In this document: one piece after another, positions 53,949-63,074 of the stretch
How the letters are laid out: every line of letters begins with the position of its first letter
Position numbering within the stretch: position 1 is the first letter of the stretch
Assembly: GCF_000982955.1 (NCBI RefSeq)
Contig: NZ_KQ058649.1
Coordinates: 62,001-126,000 of the forward strand
Reading direction: 5' to 3'
From: Micromonospora sp. HK10
GTDB taxonomy: Bacteria > Actinomycetota > Actinomycetes > Mycobacteriales > Micromonosporaceae
Length of the DNA: 64,000 nt
Position numbers and translations under genes: made by a program
Notes under the pieces: model-generated
What the model was told of the DNA's origin: nothing
Database searches by the model: none
What the model saw: only the letters and a program-made list of their open reading frames with translations

Positions 53949-54425
53949 ATGCGTACGTTTCTCGTTGTCGTCCACGCGGTCAGCGGCAGCCTCGGGCTGC
54001 TGCTCGCCCTGCCCGTGCTGCTCGCTCCGAAGCGGCGGGGCCGGCACACCCGGCTCGGCTGGGTCTACGCCGGCGCGGCCCTCGGCCTCAGCCTCAGCGC
54101 GCTCGGCCTCTTCGCCCTCGATCCGGCCCGGTTGTGGGGGCTGGCCGTGCTCGGCGCACTCACCCTCGGCTGGCTGGTGGGCGGCGTCCTGATCGCCCGC
54201 CGCCGTCCGCGCCGCCTCGGCCCGCGCGGCTGGCGGATCTGGCACCTCAACCTGATGGGCAGTACGGTGATCGCCTTCGTCACCGGGTTCGCCGTGCAGA
54301 TGACCGACGGCAACCTGATCGCCTGGCTCGCCCCGACCCTGATCGGCTCCGCGTTCATCGCCCGGGCCACCGCGCGGGAGATCGCCCGCGCCCCACGCCG
54401 GATCGCGGTGACCATGGCCGCCTGA
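53949..54425 (+). CDS. small polytopic membrane protein (DUF2306-like)
   Basis: This 158-residue protein has four hydrophobic segments: about 5-25, 40-58, 63-82 and 100-135 (the last probably double). The stretch GRHTRLGWVYAGA after the first helix resembles DUF2306 proteins, a poorly described family. ATG 53949 has GGGGGAG seven bases upstream; an in-frame GTG at 53883 would read through the palindrome and is less likely. It is divergent from a PadR regulator and is probably its main target. Confidence 0.65.
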   Translation: MRTFLVVVHAVSGSLGLLLALPVLLAPKRRGRHTRLGWVYAGAALGLSLSALGLFALDPARLWGLAVLGALTLGWLVGGVLIARRRPRRLGPRGWRIWHLNLMGSTVIAFVTGFAVQMTDGNLIAWLAPTLIGSAFIARATAREIARAPRRIAVTMAA

Positions 54426-54481
54426 GCACCCCCGGCCCTCCGGGACGGCGTGGGCACCGGCCCGGATAGGCTGGCGGCGCT

Positions 54482-55642
54482 ATGGATTCCCGTACCGGAC
54501 TGCCTGTCGTCGGCATGGTGGGCGGTGGCCAGCTGGCCCGGATGACCCACCAGGCCGCCATCGCCCTCGGCCAGTCGCTGCGCGTGCTCGCGCTCGCCCC
54601 GGACGACGGCGCCGCCCTGGTCGCCGCCGACGTCCAGTACGGCGACCACACCGACCTGGCCGCGCTGCGCACCTTCGCCAAGGGCTGCGACGTGGTCACC
54701 TTCGACCACGAGCACGTGCCCAACGCGCACATCCGCACCCTCACCGAGGAGGGGGCGAAGCTCTTCCCGCCCGCCGAGGCGCTGGTGCACGCCCAGGACA
54801 AGCGGGTGATGCGGGAGCGCCTCGGTGAGCTGGGCGCGCCGAACCCGGCCTGGCGTCCGGTCGAGCAGCCCGCCGACCTGGTCGCCTTCGGCGCGGAGGT
54901 CGGCTGGCCGGTGGTGCTCAAGGCGGCCCGGGGCGGGTACGACGGCCGGGGCGTCTGGCTGGTCGACGACGCGGTCCAGGCCGAGGAGCTGGCGGCCACG
55001 CTGCTCGCCGGCGGCACCCCGCTGATCGTCGAGGAGCGGGTGGCGCTTCGCCGGGAGCTGGCCGTGCAGGTGGCCCGCTCGCCGTTCGGGCAGGTCGCCG
55101 CGTACCCGGTGGTGGAGACGGTGCAGCAGGACGGCATCTGTGTCGAGGTGCTGGCCCCGGCCCCCGGCCTGGGCGAGGAGCGGGCGCTCGCGGCCCAGCA
55201 GCTCGCCATCGACCTGGCCACCGCGCTCGGCGTGGTCGGCCTGCTCGCGGTGGAGCTGTTCGAGACGCCCGACGGGCTGGTCGTCAACGAGCTGGCCATG
55301 CGCCCGCACAACTCCGGCCACTGGACCATCGAGGGAGCCCGGACCTCGCAGTTCGAGCAGCACCTGCGGGCCGTGCTCGACTACCCGATGGGCGACACGT
55401 CGCTCACCGCCCCGGTCGTCGTGATGGCGAACGTGCTCGGCGGTGAGCCGGGCGGGATCTCCCTCGACGAGCGGCTGCACCACCTCTTCGCCGCCGAGCC
55501 CGGCGCCAAGGTCCACCTGTACGGCAAGCAGGTGCGCCCGGGTCGCAAGATCGGGCACGTCACCGTGCTCGGTAGCGACCTGGCCGACGTACGGGCCCGG
55601 GCCGCGCGAGCCGCCCGCTGGCTGCGCGAAGGGCACCAGTGA
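54482..55642 (+). CDS. purK: 5-(carboxyamino)imidazole ribonucleotide synthase
   Basis: This 386-residue ATP-grasp enzyme carboxylates AIR with bicarbonate in purine synthesis. The N-terminal VVGMVGGGQLARMTHQAA is the AIR-binding Rossmann start; the ATP-grasp part has VVLKAARGGYDGRGVWLV, and the metal/substrate end has NELAMRPHNSGHWTIEGA. ATG 54482 fits the family start. Its last codons and stop lie in the first copy of a 52-bp repeat that separates it from purE. The purK-purE order is standard. Confidence 0.95.
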   Translation: MDSRTGLPVVGMVGGGQLARMTHQAAIALGQSLRVLALAPDDGAALVAADVQYGDHTDLAALRTFAKGCDVVTFDHEHVPNAHIRTLTEEGAKLFPPAEALVHAQDKRVMRERLGELGAPNPAWRPVEQPADLVAFGAEVGWPVVLKAARGGYDGRGVWLVDDAVQAEELAATLLAGGTPLIVEERVALRRELAVQVARSPFGQVAAYPVVETVQQDGICVEVLAPAPGLGEERALAAQQLAIDLATALGVVGLLAVELFETPDGLVVNELAMRPHNSGHWTIEGARTSQFEQHLRAVLDYPMGDTSLTAPVVVMANVLGGEPGGISLDERLHHLFAAEPGAKVHLYGKQVRPGRKIGHVTVLGSDLADVRARAARAARWLREGHQ

Positions 55643-55742
55643 GCGCGAGGAGTGAGCTTGCGAGCCCCGCAGTCGCGAACGAAGGGGATGACCAGTGAGC
55701 GCGAGGAGTGAGCTTGCGAGCCCCGCAGTCGCGAACGAAGGG
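55635..55742 (+). repeat. tandem 52-bp repeat between purK and purE
   Basis: Two identical 52-bp copies (55635-55686 and 55691-55742) are separated by four bases, a period of 56 bp; a third partial ACCAG follows at 55746-55750. Each copy contains GTGAGCGCGAGGAGTGAGC and ends in GAAGGG. The first copy includes the purK stop codon. The GAAGGG may act as ribosome binding site for whatever follows. I associate this sequence type with dispersed repeats in Micromonosporaceae. Confidence 0.9.
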
Positions 55743-55751
55743 ACTACCAGC

Positions 55752-56243
55752 GTGAGCACCGTCGGGCTGATCATGGGCAGCGACTCGGACTGGCCGACCA
55801 TGAAGGCCGCCGCCGAGGCGCTGGACGAGTTCGACGTGCCGTACGAGGTCCAGGTGATCTCCGCGCACCGGACCCCGGTCAAGATGATCGAGTACGGCCG
55901 GGACGCCGCCGACCGGGGCGTGAAGGTGATCATCGCGGGCGCCGGCGGCGCGGCCGCCCTGCCGGGCATGGTCGCCTCGGTCACCCCGCTGCCGGTGATC
56001 GGCGTGCCGGTGCCGCTGAAGCACCTGGACGGGATGGACTCGCTGCTCTCCATCGTGCAGATGCCCGCCGGCGTACCGGTGGCCACGGTCTCCATCGGCA
56101 ACGCCCGCAACGCCGGTCTGCTCGCCGTGCGCATCCTGGGCGCGTCCGACCCGGCGCTGCTCAAGCGGATGGCCGACTACCAGGCCGGCCTGGAGAAGCT
56201 GGTCGCCGAAAAGGACGCCGCCCTCCGCGCCTCCCTGACCTGA
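55752..56243 (+). CDS. purE: N5-carboxyaminoimidazole ribonucleotide mutase
   Basis: This 163-residue class I PurE moves the carboxyl group of N5-CAIR to C4. [20 protein letters not shown] is the substrate loop and [10 protein letters not shown] holds the catalytic His; the C-terminal half has [14 protein letters not shown] and [17 protein letters not shown] 55752 gives the normal N-terminus. A longer frame from GTG 55695 would add 19 residues translated from the repeat ([16 protein letters not shown]...), and both starts have the same GAAGGG context, so the true N-terminus is open. It is the last gene before a REP-like palindrome. Confidence 0.93.
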   Translation: MSTVGLIMGSDSDWPTMKAAAEALDEFDVPYEVQVISAHRTPVKMIEYGRDAADRGVKVIIAGAGGAAALPGMVASVTPLPVIGVPVPLKHLDGMDSLLSIVQMPAGVPVATVSIGNARNAGLLAVRILGASDPALLKRMADYQAGLEKLVAEKDAALRASLT

Positions 56244-56262
56244 CGCCTCGACCCCGGCCCGT

Positions 56263-56340
56263 TTGATCGACTCGGTTTGCGGCAGGTTGGGGCTACTGCC
56301 GCTCCGGAGGCCCCGACCTGCCGCATTCGGGGTGGATCAA
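56263..56340. repeat. REP-like palindrome between purE and the giant membrane protein gene
   Basis: Two arms of 31 bases (56263-56293 and 56310-56340) are complementary at about 24 positions. The outer TTGATC/GATCAA and the inner TGCGGCAGGTTGGGGC/GCCCCGACCTGCCGCA (one G-T mismatch) are the conserved parts. It sits between convergent genes, so it can also terminate both. The form is that of REP or MITE-like elements. Confidence 0.65.
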
Positions 56341-56354
56341 GGGCGTCGGCGGTT

Positions 56355-59300
56355 TCACCGCATGCCGCGCAGCGCGGTCTGCAGGCGCTCCTGGGCGCGG
56401 CGGCGGCGCTCGTTGCTGGCGCCGAGCACCAGCAGCACGATGCCGACGGGGATCAGCACCACCCACGGTCCGAGGCTGATCAACGCGTGCACGGCGGCGA
56501 TCGCGGTGACCGAGGCGCCGACGATCACCGGGGCCTGCTGCCGGGTCATCGACCCGAAGATCAGCACCGCCACCGCGCCGAGCAGCAGCAGCACCTGGCG
56601 CAGCATGGTGGAGTCGGTGGCCACCACGATCGCCAGTGTCGGCAGGAAGGCGGCGACCAGCGCCGGCCCGTACGCCACCCAGCTCGACAGGTCCGGCCGG
56701 TGGCGCAGCTCCAGCACCCCGACCAGCAGGGCGAGCGCGGCGAACGGCAGCGTGTACGCCTCCGGCAGCGCCACCTCGGCCACCCGCATCAGGATCCACC
56801 AGGCGGTGATCTCGCAGACCACCACCGCCCAGAACAGGATCCGCCGCTCCACCGGCCGGCGGCCGGGCCGGGTGGCGGCCACCCCGAGCACGGCGCCCCA
56901 GCCGGCCAGCAGCGCGGCGATGTGCCGGGGCGAGTCGTAAGCGAGGGCGAGCGCGATGAGCGCGGCGGCGTACCCGCTCCACTCGACGGTGGCCGCCTCC
57001 CGGTAGGCCTCGGGCCGGCGCAGCCGGGGGAGGGTGGCGGCGAAGACCTGGAGCGCCGCGCCCACGGCCAGCACCCCGAACGCCGACCAGACCGCGGCGA
57101 GCCCGGCGACCAGGCCGACGGTGAGCACGAACAGCTCGGCCATCAGCGAGGCGAACAGCCAACCGAGGATGCGGGCCCGCTGGGTGGTGCCGAAGAAGGC
57201 GGCCACCGCCCCGACACCGACCGCACCGCCCAGCGTGAAGAGGGTCAGCTCCCGGGTGGCGAGGCTGCCGGCCAGTCCGGCGCCCCCGGCGGCCAGCCCG
57301 ATCGCGAACACCAGCACCCGGGCGACCCGGATCGAGCGGGCCGGCTCGACCAGCGGCGGGGGCGGGGTCAACGCCAGGCCCAGCATGGCGATGGTGAAGA
57401 CGGCCAGTCCGGCCAGGGCGGTCTCCGGCCAGCCCTGGCCCAGCGCCACCGGCGTGATCAGCAGCGTCACCGCCGCGCCCGGCAGCACCACCGGCACCGC
57501 CCGGCTGCGCCGCCCGCCGCTGAGGCCGGTCGCGGCGAGCGCCGCCGTCACGGTCAGCAGGAACGCGGTCAGCACATGGGTCGGATCGACCGCGTCGGCC
57601 GGCGGGGTGAGCAGTTCGGGCGGCGGTCCCTGCCACACCCGGGACAGCACCTTCATCGGTCCGACCAGCGCCACGACCAGCGGCGGAAGCAGCGTGACCA
57701 GGGCGAGCGCGGTCGGCAGCAGGGCCGCGGCGAGCGCACCGGCGGCCGGGCTGACCCGCCAGCGCAGGTCGGTGTCGCCGTCGCGGCGCAGCGCCCCGTT
57801 CAGCAGCACCGACCAGCGGCGTACCGGCTGGGCCGAGCCGGCCGGCGGGACGGTGGCGGCGCGGACCAGTTCGGCGAGGACGCCGAGCAGCGCCGCCGCG
57901 GCCGCGTACACGCCGGACGGCAGGTGGGTGACGACGGCGGCGATCGCGCTCACCGTGGCACCGCCCGCCACGGCGACGCTCGCGTACGGCAGGTACTGCG
58001 GGATCTGCCGGCGGGCGGCCGCGACGGCGGCCAGGCCGAGGCTGGACGCGGCGAGCGCGGCGGTCAGCACCACCTGGGGTGAACGCCCGTACTCGGCGGC
58101 CAGGGCGGCGACCGCACCGGGCAGCGCGAGCAGGGCGGCCCCCAGCGCCGCGCTCCCCACCTGCACCAGGTGCCGAGGCATGCCCTCGGAGCGGACGTCC
58201 TCGACCAGCGACGGGGCGACCGCCCGGGCCAGGGCCGCCACCACCACCCCGATCAACACGATGCTGCCCAGGGCCAGCGCGGTGGTCCACGGCCGGACCA
58301 GCCCGGCCCCGGCCGCGTGCAGCGCGACCACCCCGGCCACGGTGGCCCGGGACAGCGCGGCCCGCGGGTCGGCCGCGGCCACCGCCGCCATCCCGAACAC
58401 CGTGGCGACCATGGCGCCCACCAGCACCGGCGACCACCAGGGCAGGTCGAAGGCGGCCGGCGCGCCGATGGTGGCGAGCACGGCGGCGACGCCGGACACG
58501 TCGTAGCGCCAGGGCGACGGCAGCAGGATGCCGGCGGTCACCGCGAGCAGGGCCAGCGCCACCGGGGCCTGCCAGGTCGCCCCACCGGTGGGCGCGGCCG
58601 GCCAGCCGGTGAGGTCACCGGCCCAGATCGGACCGGGGGTGGCGAGCACACCGACGCCACCGCGCAGCGCGGTCCAGCCGGCGAGCAGGCCGATCAGCGT
58701 GCCGCCGACGGCGACGCCGAGGGTCGGCCCACGCCGCCACTCCTCGGGCAGGGCGCGGGCGGCGACGGCGACCACCAGCACCAGCGCGGCCGCCACCATG
58801 AGCTGGCCGTCGGGAGCGAGCACCGCGGTGATCCGGACCAGGGTGGCGATGAGCGCCGCCGTGGTCGCCGCCAGGGCCAGGTCGGAGCCGTCCAGCGTCA
58901 GGTCGGAGCGGCGGCCCGCGTCGATCCGGGGCGCCAGCGCCAGCAGTGCGGCGGCGAGCAGCAGCAGGCCACCCACCCAGGCGTCGGCGGCGGTGGCGCC
59001 CGGTGCGCCGAACCCGGCGGCGGCGACCGCCACGGCGCCCAGCACGGTGCCGACCGCGTGCGGGGCGCTGAGGTGCCGCTGGGCGACCTGGACGACGGCG
59101 GCGTAGCCGAGCGTGACGCAGACGCCGAGGAAGCTCGCGGCGAGGATCGGTACGGTCAGCTCGCGCAGGTCGGCCGGGGTGGCCGCCGGCACGGCCGGTT
59201 CGGTGGCGGCGACGAACGCGGCCACCGCCCCGGGCAGCGCGAACGCGGCGCCGCCGGCGGCCCAGCCGCACACCGTGTCGGCGGCGGTGGCGGCGATCCG

Positions 59301-61250
59301 GACCCGGGGCGCCAGCGAGACGAGCGCGCCGGCCAGGAAGAGCAGGGTCAGCGCCGCCGCGGTGAGCGCCGGCCGGGCGAGCGCGGCGCCCGCGCCGACC
59401 AGGCCGAGCCCGGCGGCGGTGACCGCGTGCGCCACCGCCGCGCGCCGCGATCCGGCGGAGAGCCCGAGCACGCCGATGGCCACCGCGGTGAGCAGCATCG
59501 GCCAGCAGGCGGCGGCCCAGCCCAGGCCGAGGGAGGCCGGCACGGCGAGGGCGGTCAGCGCCGCCCCGATCACCGCGAACTCGCGCCGGATTTCCGGCGG
59601 CAGGGCGATCACCGCGGCGACGGTGAGCAGCAGCGCGCTCGCGGCGAGCTGCCAGCCGGTCGGCCCGACCGCCGTGGCCAGCTCGGCGTGCCACCCGCTC
59701 AGGTCGGCCGACCAGGCGGGCAGCGCCGCGCGCACCGGGGCCAGGCCCGCGCGGAGCGCGCCGCCGGCCACCACGAGCCCGCTGACCGTCAGCGCTACCG
59801 CCGAGGCGAGCTGCGGGCCCCGCCGGGCGGCCTCCGGCACGGCCCGGACGGCGAACCCGGTCAGCGCGATGACCGCGGCGATGAGCAGCAGGGACCGACC
59901 GGGGAAGGCGACCGAGGCGACCCGGCCCAGCGCGCCGATCACCGCCAGCGTGACGATACCGGCGCCCAGGTCGGGCAGCGGCGGCCGGCGCAGCACCAGG
60001 GTGCCGGTCAGCCCGACCAGTGCGGCCAGCAGCAGCACCACCCCCGCCCCGGCGGCGACCGGCACCGTGACGGCGCGCAGCAGCGCGGTGACCGCGTACG
60101 CGAGGGCGACCGCGACCGCCGTGCCGTGCAGCAGCCAGGTCAGCTCGCGCAGCCACGGCACCGGCCGGGCGGGCGCGGCCACCGGGTCGCCGCCCGGCTC
60201 CCCGCCGAGCACCTCGGCCGCCTCCTCCGGGGCCGCCTCGGGCCGCTCGTCCGTGGCCCGTTGCCGGGGTGGGACGGGGGTCGGCGGCGGGGTGGGCAGG
60301 TCCCGCCGGACGGGGCGTTCGACCACCACCGCCGAGCGGACCAGGGCGAGGTCGGCCACCGCCACCACGGTGAGCACCAGCGCCCAGCCGGTTGGCCCGG
60401 TGATCCGCTCGTACGTCAGCAGCGGCAGCACCGGCTGAGCGGCGAGGACGGTGGCGAAGCGGGGCGCGCGCAGCCCGGTCGCGTACGCGTAGCCGACGGC
60501 GACCACGGTGGTGACCAGGAAGATCGACCCGGCGAAGGCCGGGCCGGAGGTGGCGCCGCCGATCCGGTCCACGGCCCAGAGCGCGTACCCGGCCAGCGGG
60601 AGCAGCAGCAGGCCCACCGCGGCGATGGTCTCCGCGGTCGAGGTGAGGCCGCGGCGGGCCAGCACCGGGGGCGCGAGCAGCATGAGCACGGTGGCCACCA
60701 GCAGCACGCCGAGCCGGGCCAGCGCGTCCATGGAGCTGGTGGCGACCGCGGCGAAGACCACGGCGGCGACGCCGAGCAGCAGCGCGCCGAGCCCGAGGGG
60801 AATGTTCTGCACCTCCCGGGAGGACGCCTCCGGCGGGTGCTCCGGGTCGTCGACGTCGAGCCACTGTGCCCGGACCCGGGGCGGCGGGGGGTCGTCCGGG
60901 GCGGGCGGCGGGGTGCCCTGGCGGGGCACCCGGGGCGGCGCGCCGGTGGTGGCCGTCGGCGGGCGCCGGCCGGGCCGGCGGCGCAGCACCCGGCGGGGCC
61001 GGGTGGCCTGCTTGATCCGTTCCTCACCGGCGTGCGCGAGGATGTCCCGCTGGAAGAGGGCGGCCTGCATCTTGGCCGCGATCTGCCGCTGCTCGCGGGC
61101 GATCTCGGCGTCGCGCGCCTTCATCTCCGCGATGGACCGCTCGATGTCCGCCAGGTGCTCGGCCCACTGTGGCTGGTCCGCCCCGCAGTGCGGGCAGATC
61201 ACGGCCGGCTTGATCTCCCGCCCGCACGAGGCGCACCTGAAGGTCTGCAC
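56355..61250 (-). CDS. giant membrane protein, SCO7613 type, with N-terminal zinc ribbon
   Basis: The protein has 1631 residues. It begins with a zinc ribbon (FRCASCGREIKPAVICPHCG) and a short helical, charged region (SIAEMKARDAEIAREQRQIA) that may form a coiled coil. A Pro/Arg-rich linker follows, and then some 40 or more hydrophobic segments in repeated blocks up to the C-terminus. This is the architecture of the actinobacterial SCO7613 C-terminal-domain family, whose function is unknown. Internal repetition is visible, for example a triple recurrence of ALP/AVPE..RRGP-like loops. GTG 61250 has GGAGG six bases upstream and places the zinc ribbon at the start. A T-run terminator just upstream separates it from ugd. 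Confidence 0.8.
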   Translation of the reverse strand: MQTFRCASCGREIKPAVICPHCGADQPQWAEHLADIERSIAEMKARDAEIAREQRQIAAKMQAALFQRDILAHAGEERIKQATRPRRVLRRRPGRRPPTATTGAPPRVPRQGTPPPAPDDPPPPRVRAQWLDVDDPEHPPEASSREVQNIPLGLGALLLGVAAVVFAAVATSSMDALARLGVLLVATVLMLLAPPVLARRGLTSTAETIAAVGLLLLPLAGYALWAVDRIGGATSGPAFAGSIFLVTTVVAVGYAYATGLRAPRFATVLAAQPVLPLLTYERITGPTGWALVLTVVAVADLALVRSAVVVERPVRRDLPTPPPTPVPPRQRATDERPEAAPEEAAEVLGGEPGGDPVAAPARPVPWLRELTWLLHGTAVAVALAYAVTALLRAVTVPVAAGAGVVLLLAALVGLTGTLVLRRPPLPDLGAGIVTLAVIGALGRVASVAFPGRSLLLIAAVIALTGFAVRAVPEAARRGPQLASAVALTVSGLVVAGGALRAGLAPVRAALPAWSADLSGWHAELATAVGPTGWQLAASALLLTVAAVIALPPEIRREFAVIGAALTALAVPASLGLGWAAACWPMLLTAVAIGVLGLSAGSRRAAVAHAVTAAGLGLVGAGAALARPALTAAALTLLFLAGALVSLAPRVRIAATAADTVCGWAAGGAAFALPGAVAAFVAATEPAVPAATPADLRELTVPILAASFLGVCVTLGYAAVVQVAQRHLSAPHAVGTVLGAVAVAAAGFGAPGATAADAWVGGLLLLAAALLALAPRIDAGRRSDLTLDGSDLALAATTAALIATLVRITAVLAPDGQLMVAAALVLVVAVAARALPEEWRRGPTLGVAVGGTLIGLLAGWTALRGGVGVLATPGPIWAGDLTGWPAAPTGGATWQAPVALALLAVTAGILLPSPWRYDVSGVAAVLATIGAPAAFDLPWWSPVLVGAMVATVFGMAAVAAADPRAALSRATVAGVVALHAAGAGLVRPWTTALALGSIVLIGVVVAALARAVAPSLVEDVRSEGMPRHLVQVGSAALGAALLALPGAVAALAAEYGRSPQVVLTAALAASSLGLAAVAAARRQIPQYLPYASVAVAGGATVSAIAAVVTHLPSGVYAAAAALLGVLAELVRAATVPPAGSAQPVRRWSVLLNGALRRDGDTDLRWRVSPAAGALAAALLPTALALVTLLPPLVVALVGPMKVLSRVWQGPPPELLTPPADAVDPTHVLTAFLLTVTAALAATGLSGGRRSRAVPVVLPGAAVTLLITPVALGQGWPETALAGLAVFTIAMLGLALTPPPPLVEPARSIRVARVLVFAIGLAAGGAGLAGSLATRELTLFTLGGAVGVGAVAAFFGTTQRARILGWLFASLMAELFVLTVGLVAGLAAVWSAFGVLAVGAALQVFAATLPRLRRPEAYREAATVEWSGYAAALIALALAYDSPRHIAALLAGWGAVLGVAATRPGRRPVERRILFWAVVVCEITAWWILMRVAEVALPEAYTLPFAALALLVGVLELRHRPDLSSWVAYGPALVAAFLPTLAIVVATDSTMLRQVLLLLGAVAVLIFGSMTRQQAPVIVGASVTAIAAVHALISLGPWVVLIPVGIVLLVLGASNERRRRAQERLQTALRGMR

Positions 61251-61349
61251 GACATCCTCCGTCCGGCCGGCCCGCTGCGCGGACCTCCACAGTCGCAGCA
61301 TGCCTTGACCGGGCGCGGATTTCGACATTTGTCGGCGCGTTCGGGACAC

Positions 61350-61389
61350 AAAAAGACGCCGGCCGTGGCGCGGGTCCACGGCCGACGTC
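61350..61389 (-). terminator. Rho-independent terminator of ugd
   Basis: On the minus strand a 14-bp stem with one mismatch (61355-61368 with 61376-61389) is followed by five T (61354-61350). It lies 12 bases past the ugd stop. It is the only terminator here with a clear T-run. Confidence 0.9.
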
Positions 61390-61400
61390 GGGCGACGCGG

Positions 61401-62828
61401 TCAGGGGCGGCCCATGCCCCGGTACTCCCAGCCGGCCTGGGTCCACAGTGTCGAGTCGAGGCAGTTGCGGGCGTCGACCACCTTGCGGCCGTTGACCAGG
61501 TCGCCGAGGGCGACCGGGTCGGCGTTGCGGAAGTCGGCCCACTCGGTGAGCACGCAGACCAGGTCGGCCTCGCGGACCGCGTCGGCCATGCTCGTCTCGT
61601 ACGTCAGCTCGGGCACCGCCCGGCGGGCGTTCTCCAGGCCCTGCGGGTCGAACACGTGCACCTCGGCGCCGGCCTTGTGCAGCAGCGAGGCGACCGCGAG
61701 CGCCGGGGCGTCCCGGACATCGTCGGTGTTCGGCTTGAAGGTGGCGCCGAGCACGGCGATCCGGGTGCCGGAGAGTTCCGGGCCGGCCGGGCCGGAGCGG
61801 CGGCCGAGCAGTTCGGCGGCGAGCTGGAGCACCCGGGTCCGCCGGCGCAGGTTGATCAGGTCGACCTCGTGCAGGAAGCGCAGCGCCTCGCCGGCGCCCA
61901 GTTCCTGGGCGCGGGCCTGGAACGCGCGGATGTCCTTCGGCAGGCAGGCGCCGCCGAAGCCGAGGCCGGCCTGGAGGAAACGGTTGCCGATCCGGGGGTC
62001 GTAGCCGATCGAGCGGGCCAGCTGGGTGACGTCACCGCCGGCGGCCTCGCAGACCTCGGCCATCGCGTTGATGAAGGAGATCTTGGTGGCCAGGAAGGCG
62101 TTCGCGGCGACCTTGACCAGTTCGGCGGTGGCGAAGTCGGTGACCACCAGCGGGACCTCGCGGTCCTCGGTGGCGGCGAGATCGAAGACGCCCTTGTGCG
62201 CGGCGTAGAGCATGCCGTTGGCCCACTCGCTCTTGACCCCGACCACGATCCGGTTGGGGCGCAGCACGTCGTCGACGGCGAAGCCCTCCTGGAGGAACTC
62301 GGGGCTCCAGGCCACCTCGATGCCCAGGTCCGCCGGGGTGTGCTTGCCGACGAGCTGTTCCACCCACTCGGCGGTGCCGACCGGGACGGTCGACTTCCCC
62401 ACGATCAGCGCCTTGCGGGTCAGGTGCTGGGCGAGGTTGGTCACCGACGCCTCGACGTAGGAGAGGTCGGCGCCCATGCCGTCGGCCCGCTGGGGGGTGC
62501 CCACGCAGATGAAGTGCACGTCGCCGAAGTCGGCGGTCTCCTGGATGTCGGTGCTGAACCGCAGCCGGCCGGCGGCCAGGTTGCGGCGCAGCAGCTCGTC
62601 CAGGCCGGGCTCGTGGATCGGCACCTCGCCGGCGTTCAGCTTGGCGATCTTGTCGGCGTCGACGTCGAAACCGAGCACCTCGTAGCCGAGTTCGGCGTAG
62701 CAGATCGCGTACGTCGCACCGAGGTACCCGGTGCCCAGGAACGTGACCCGGGGCCGGGCCGCACCCGAGGGCGGGGTCACCGCGGCGATGGCCGGTACCG
62801 GCTGGGTGTTCGGGTACGGAATCGTCAC
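61401..62828 (-). CDS. ugd: UDP-glucose/GDP-mannose dehydrogenase family protein
   Basis: This 475-residue enzyme is predicted to oxidise UDP-glucose to UDP-glucuronate in two NAD-dependent steps. The Rossmann motif VTFLGTGYLGATYAICYAEL starts at residue 28, and the catalytic Cys lies in GFGGACLPKDIRAF. The central dimer helix region with ATAELVKVAANAFLATKISF and the UDP-binding C-terminal domain (VLGATFKPNTDDVRDAPAL) are complete. A 27-residue N-terminal extension, rich in Pro, is unusual but is supported by GTG 62828 with GGAG eight bases upstream. UDP-glucuronate would feed cell-wall or glycan synthesis. It is divergent from the acyl-CoA dehydrogenase gene across 246 bp, in which I see no further gene. 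Confidence 0.9.
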   Translation of the reverse strand: MTIPYPNTQPVPAIAAVTPPSGAARPRVTFLGTGYLGATYAICYAELGYEVLGFDVDADKIAKLNAGEVPIHEPGLDELLRRNLAAGRLRFSTDIQETADFGDVHFICVGTPQRADGMGADLSYVEASVTNLAQHLTRKALIVGKSTVPVGTAEWVEQLVGKHTPADLGIEVAWSPEFLQEGFAVDDVLRPNRIVVGVKSEWANGMLYAAHKGVFDLAATEDREVPLVVTDFATAELVKVAANAFLATKISFINAMAEVCEAAGGDVTQLARSIGYDPRIGNRFLQAGLGFGGACLPKDIRAFQARAQELGAGEALRFLHEVDLINLRRRTRVLQLAAELLGRRSGPAGPELSGTRIAVLGATFKPNTDDVRDAPALAVASLLHKAGAEVHVFDPQGLENARRAVPELTYETSMADAVREADLVCVLTEWADFRNADPVALGDLVNGRKVVDARNCLDSTLWTQAGWEYRGMGRP

Positions 62829-63074
62829 GCCTGTCTCTCCGCTCGCACTGGCGGCGCTTTGTTGCGTCGCGATCGGCTGGGCGCCACGCCCGGGCACCGA
62901 GGGGTCGTCTGTCTTCGGGTGAGGGTAGTTGTGCCGTCTCGGCGCCTGTCGTGCGCGAGCCTACCCGTCGGTAAGGTCCGGCTGAACCCTGGTCGCTATC
63001 CTTCAGTCTGCGGCAGTCGGCGGCCTCCGGGCGTCACGGACTGCGCATTTTAGCGGTGAAGGGGAGGGGCCGAC

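Noticed and set aside
58170..63053. A 1627-codon open frame on the plus strand
   Set aside because: It is antisense to the SCO7613-type protein and ugd. Its translation is low-complexity Gly/Arg/Pro/Gln text without any domain, the usual shadow frame in very GC-rich DNA.
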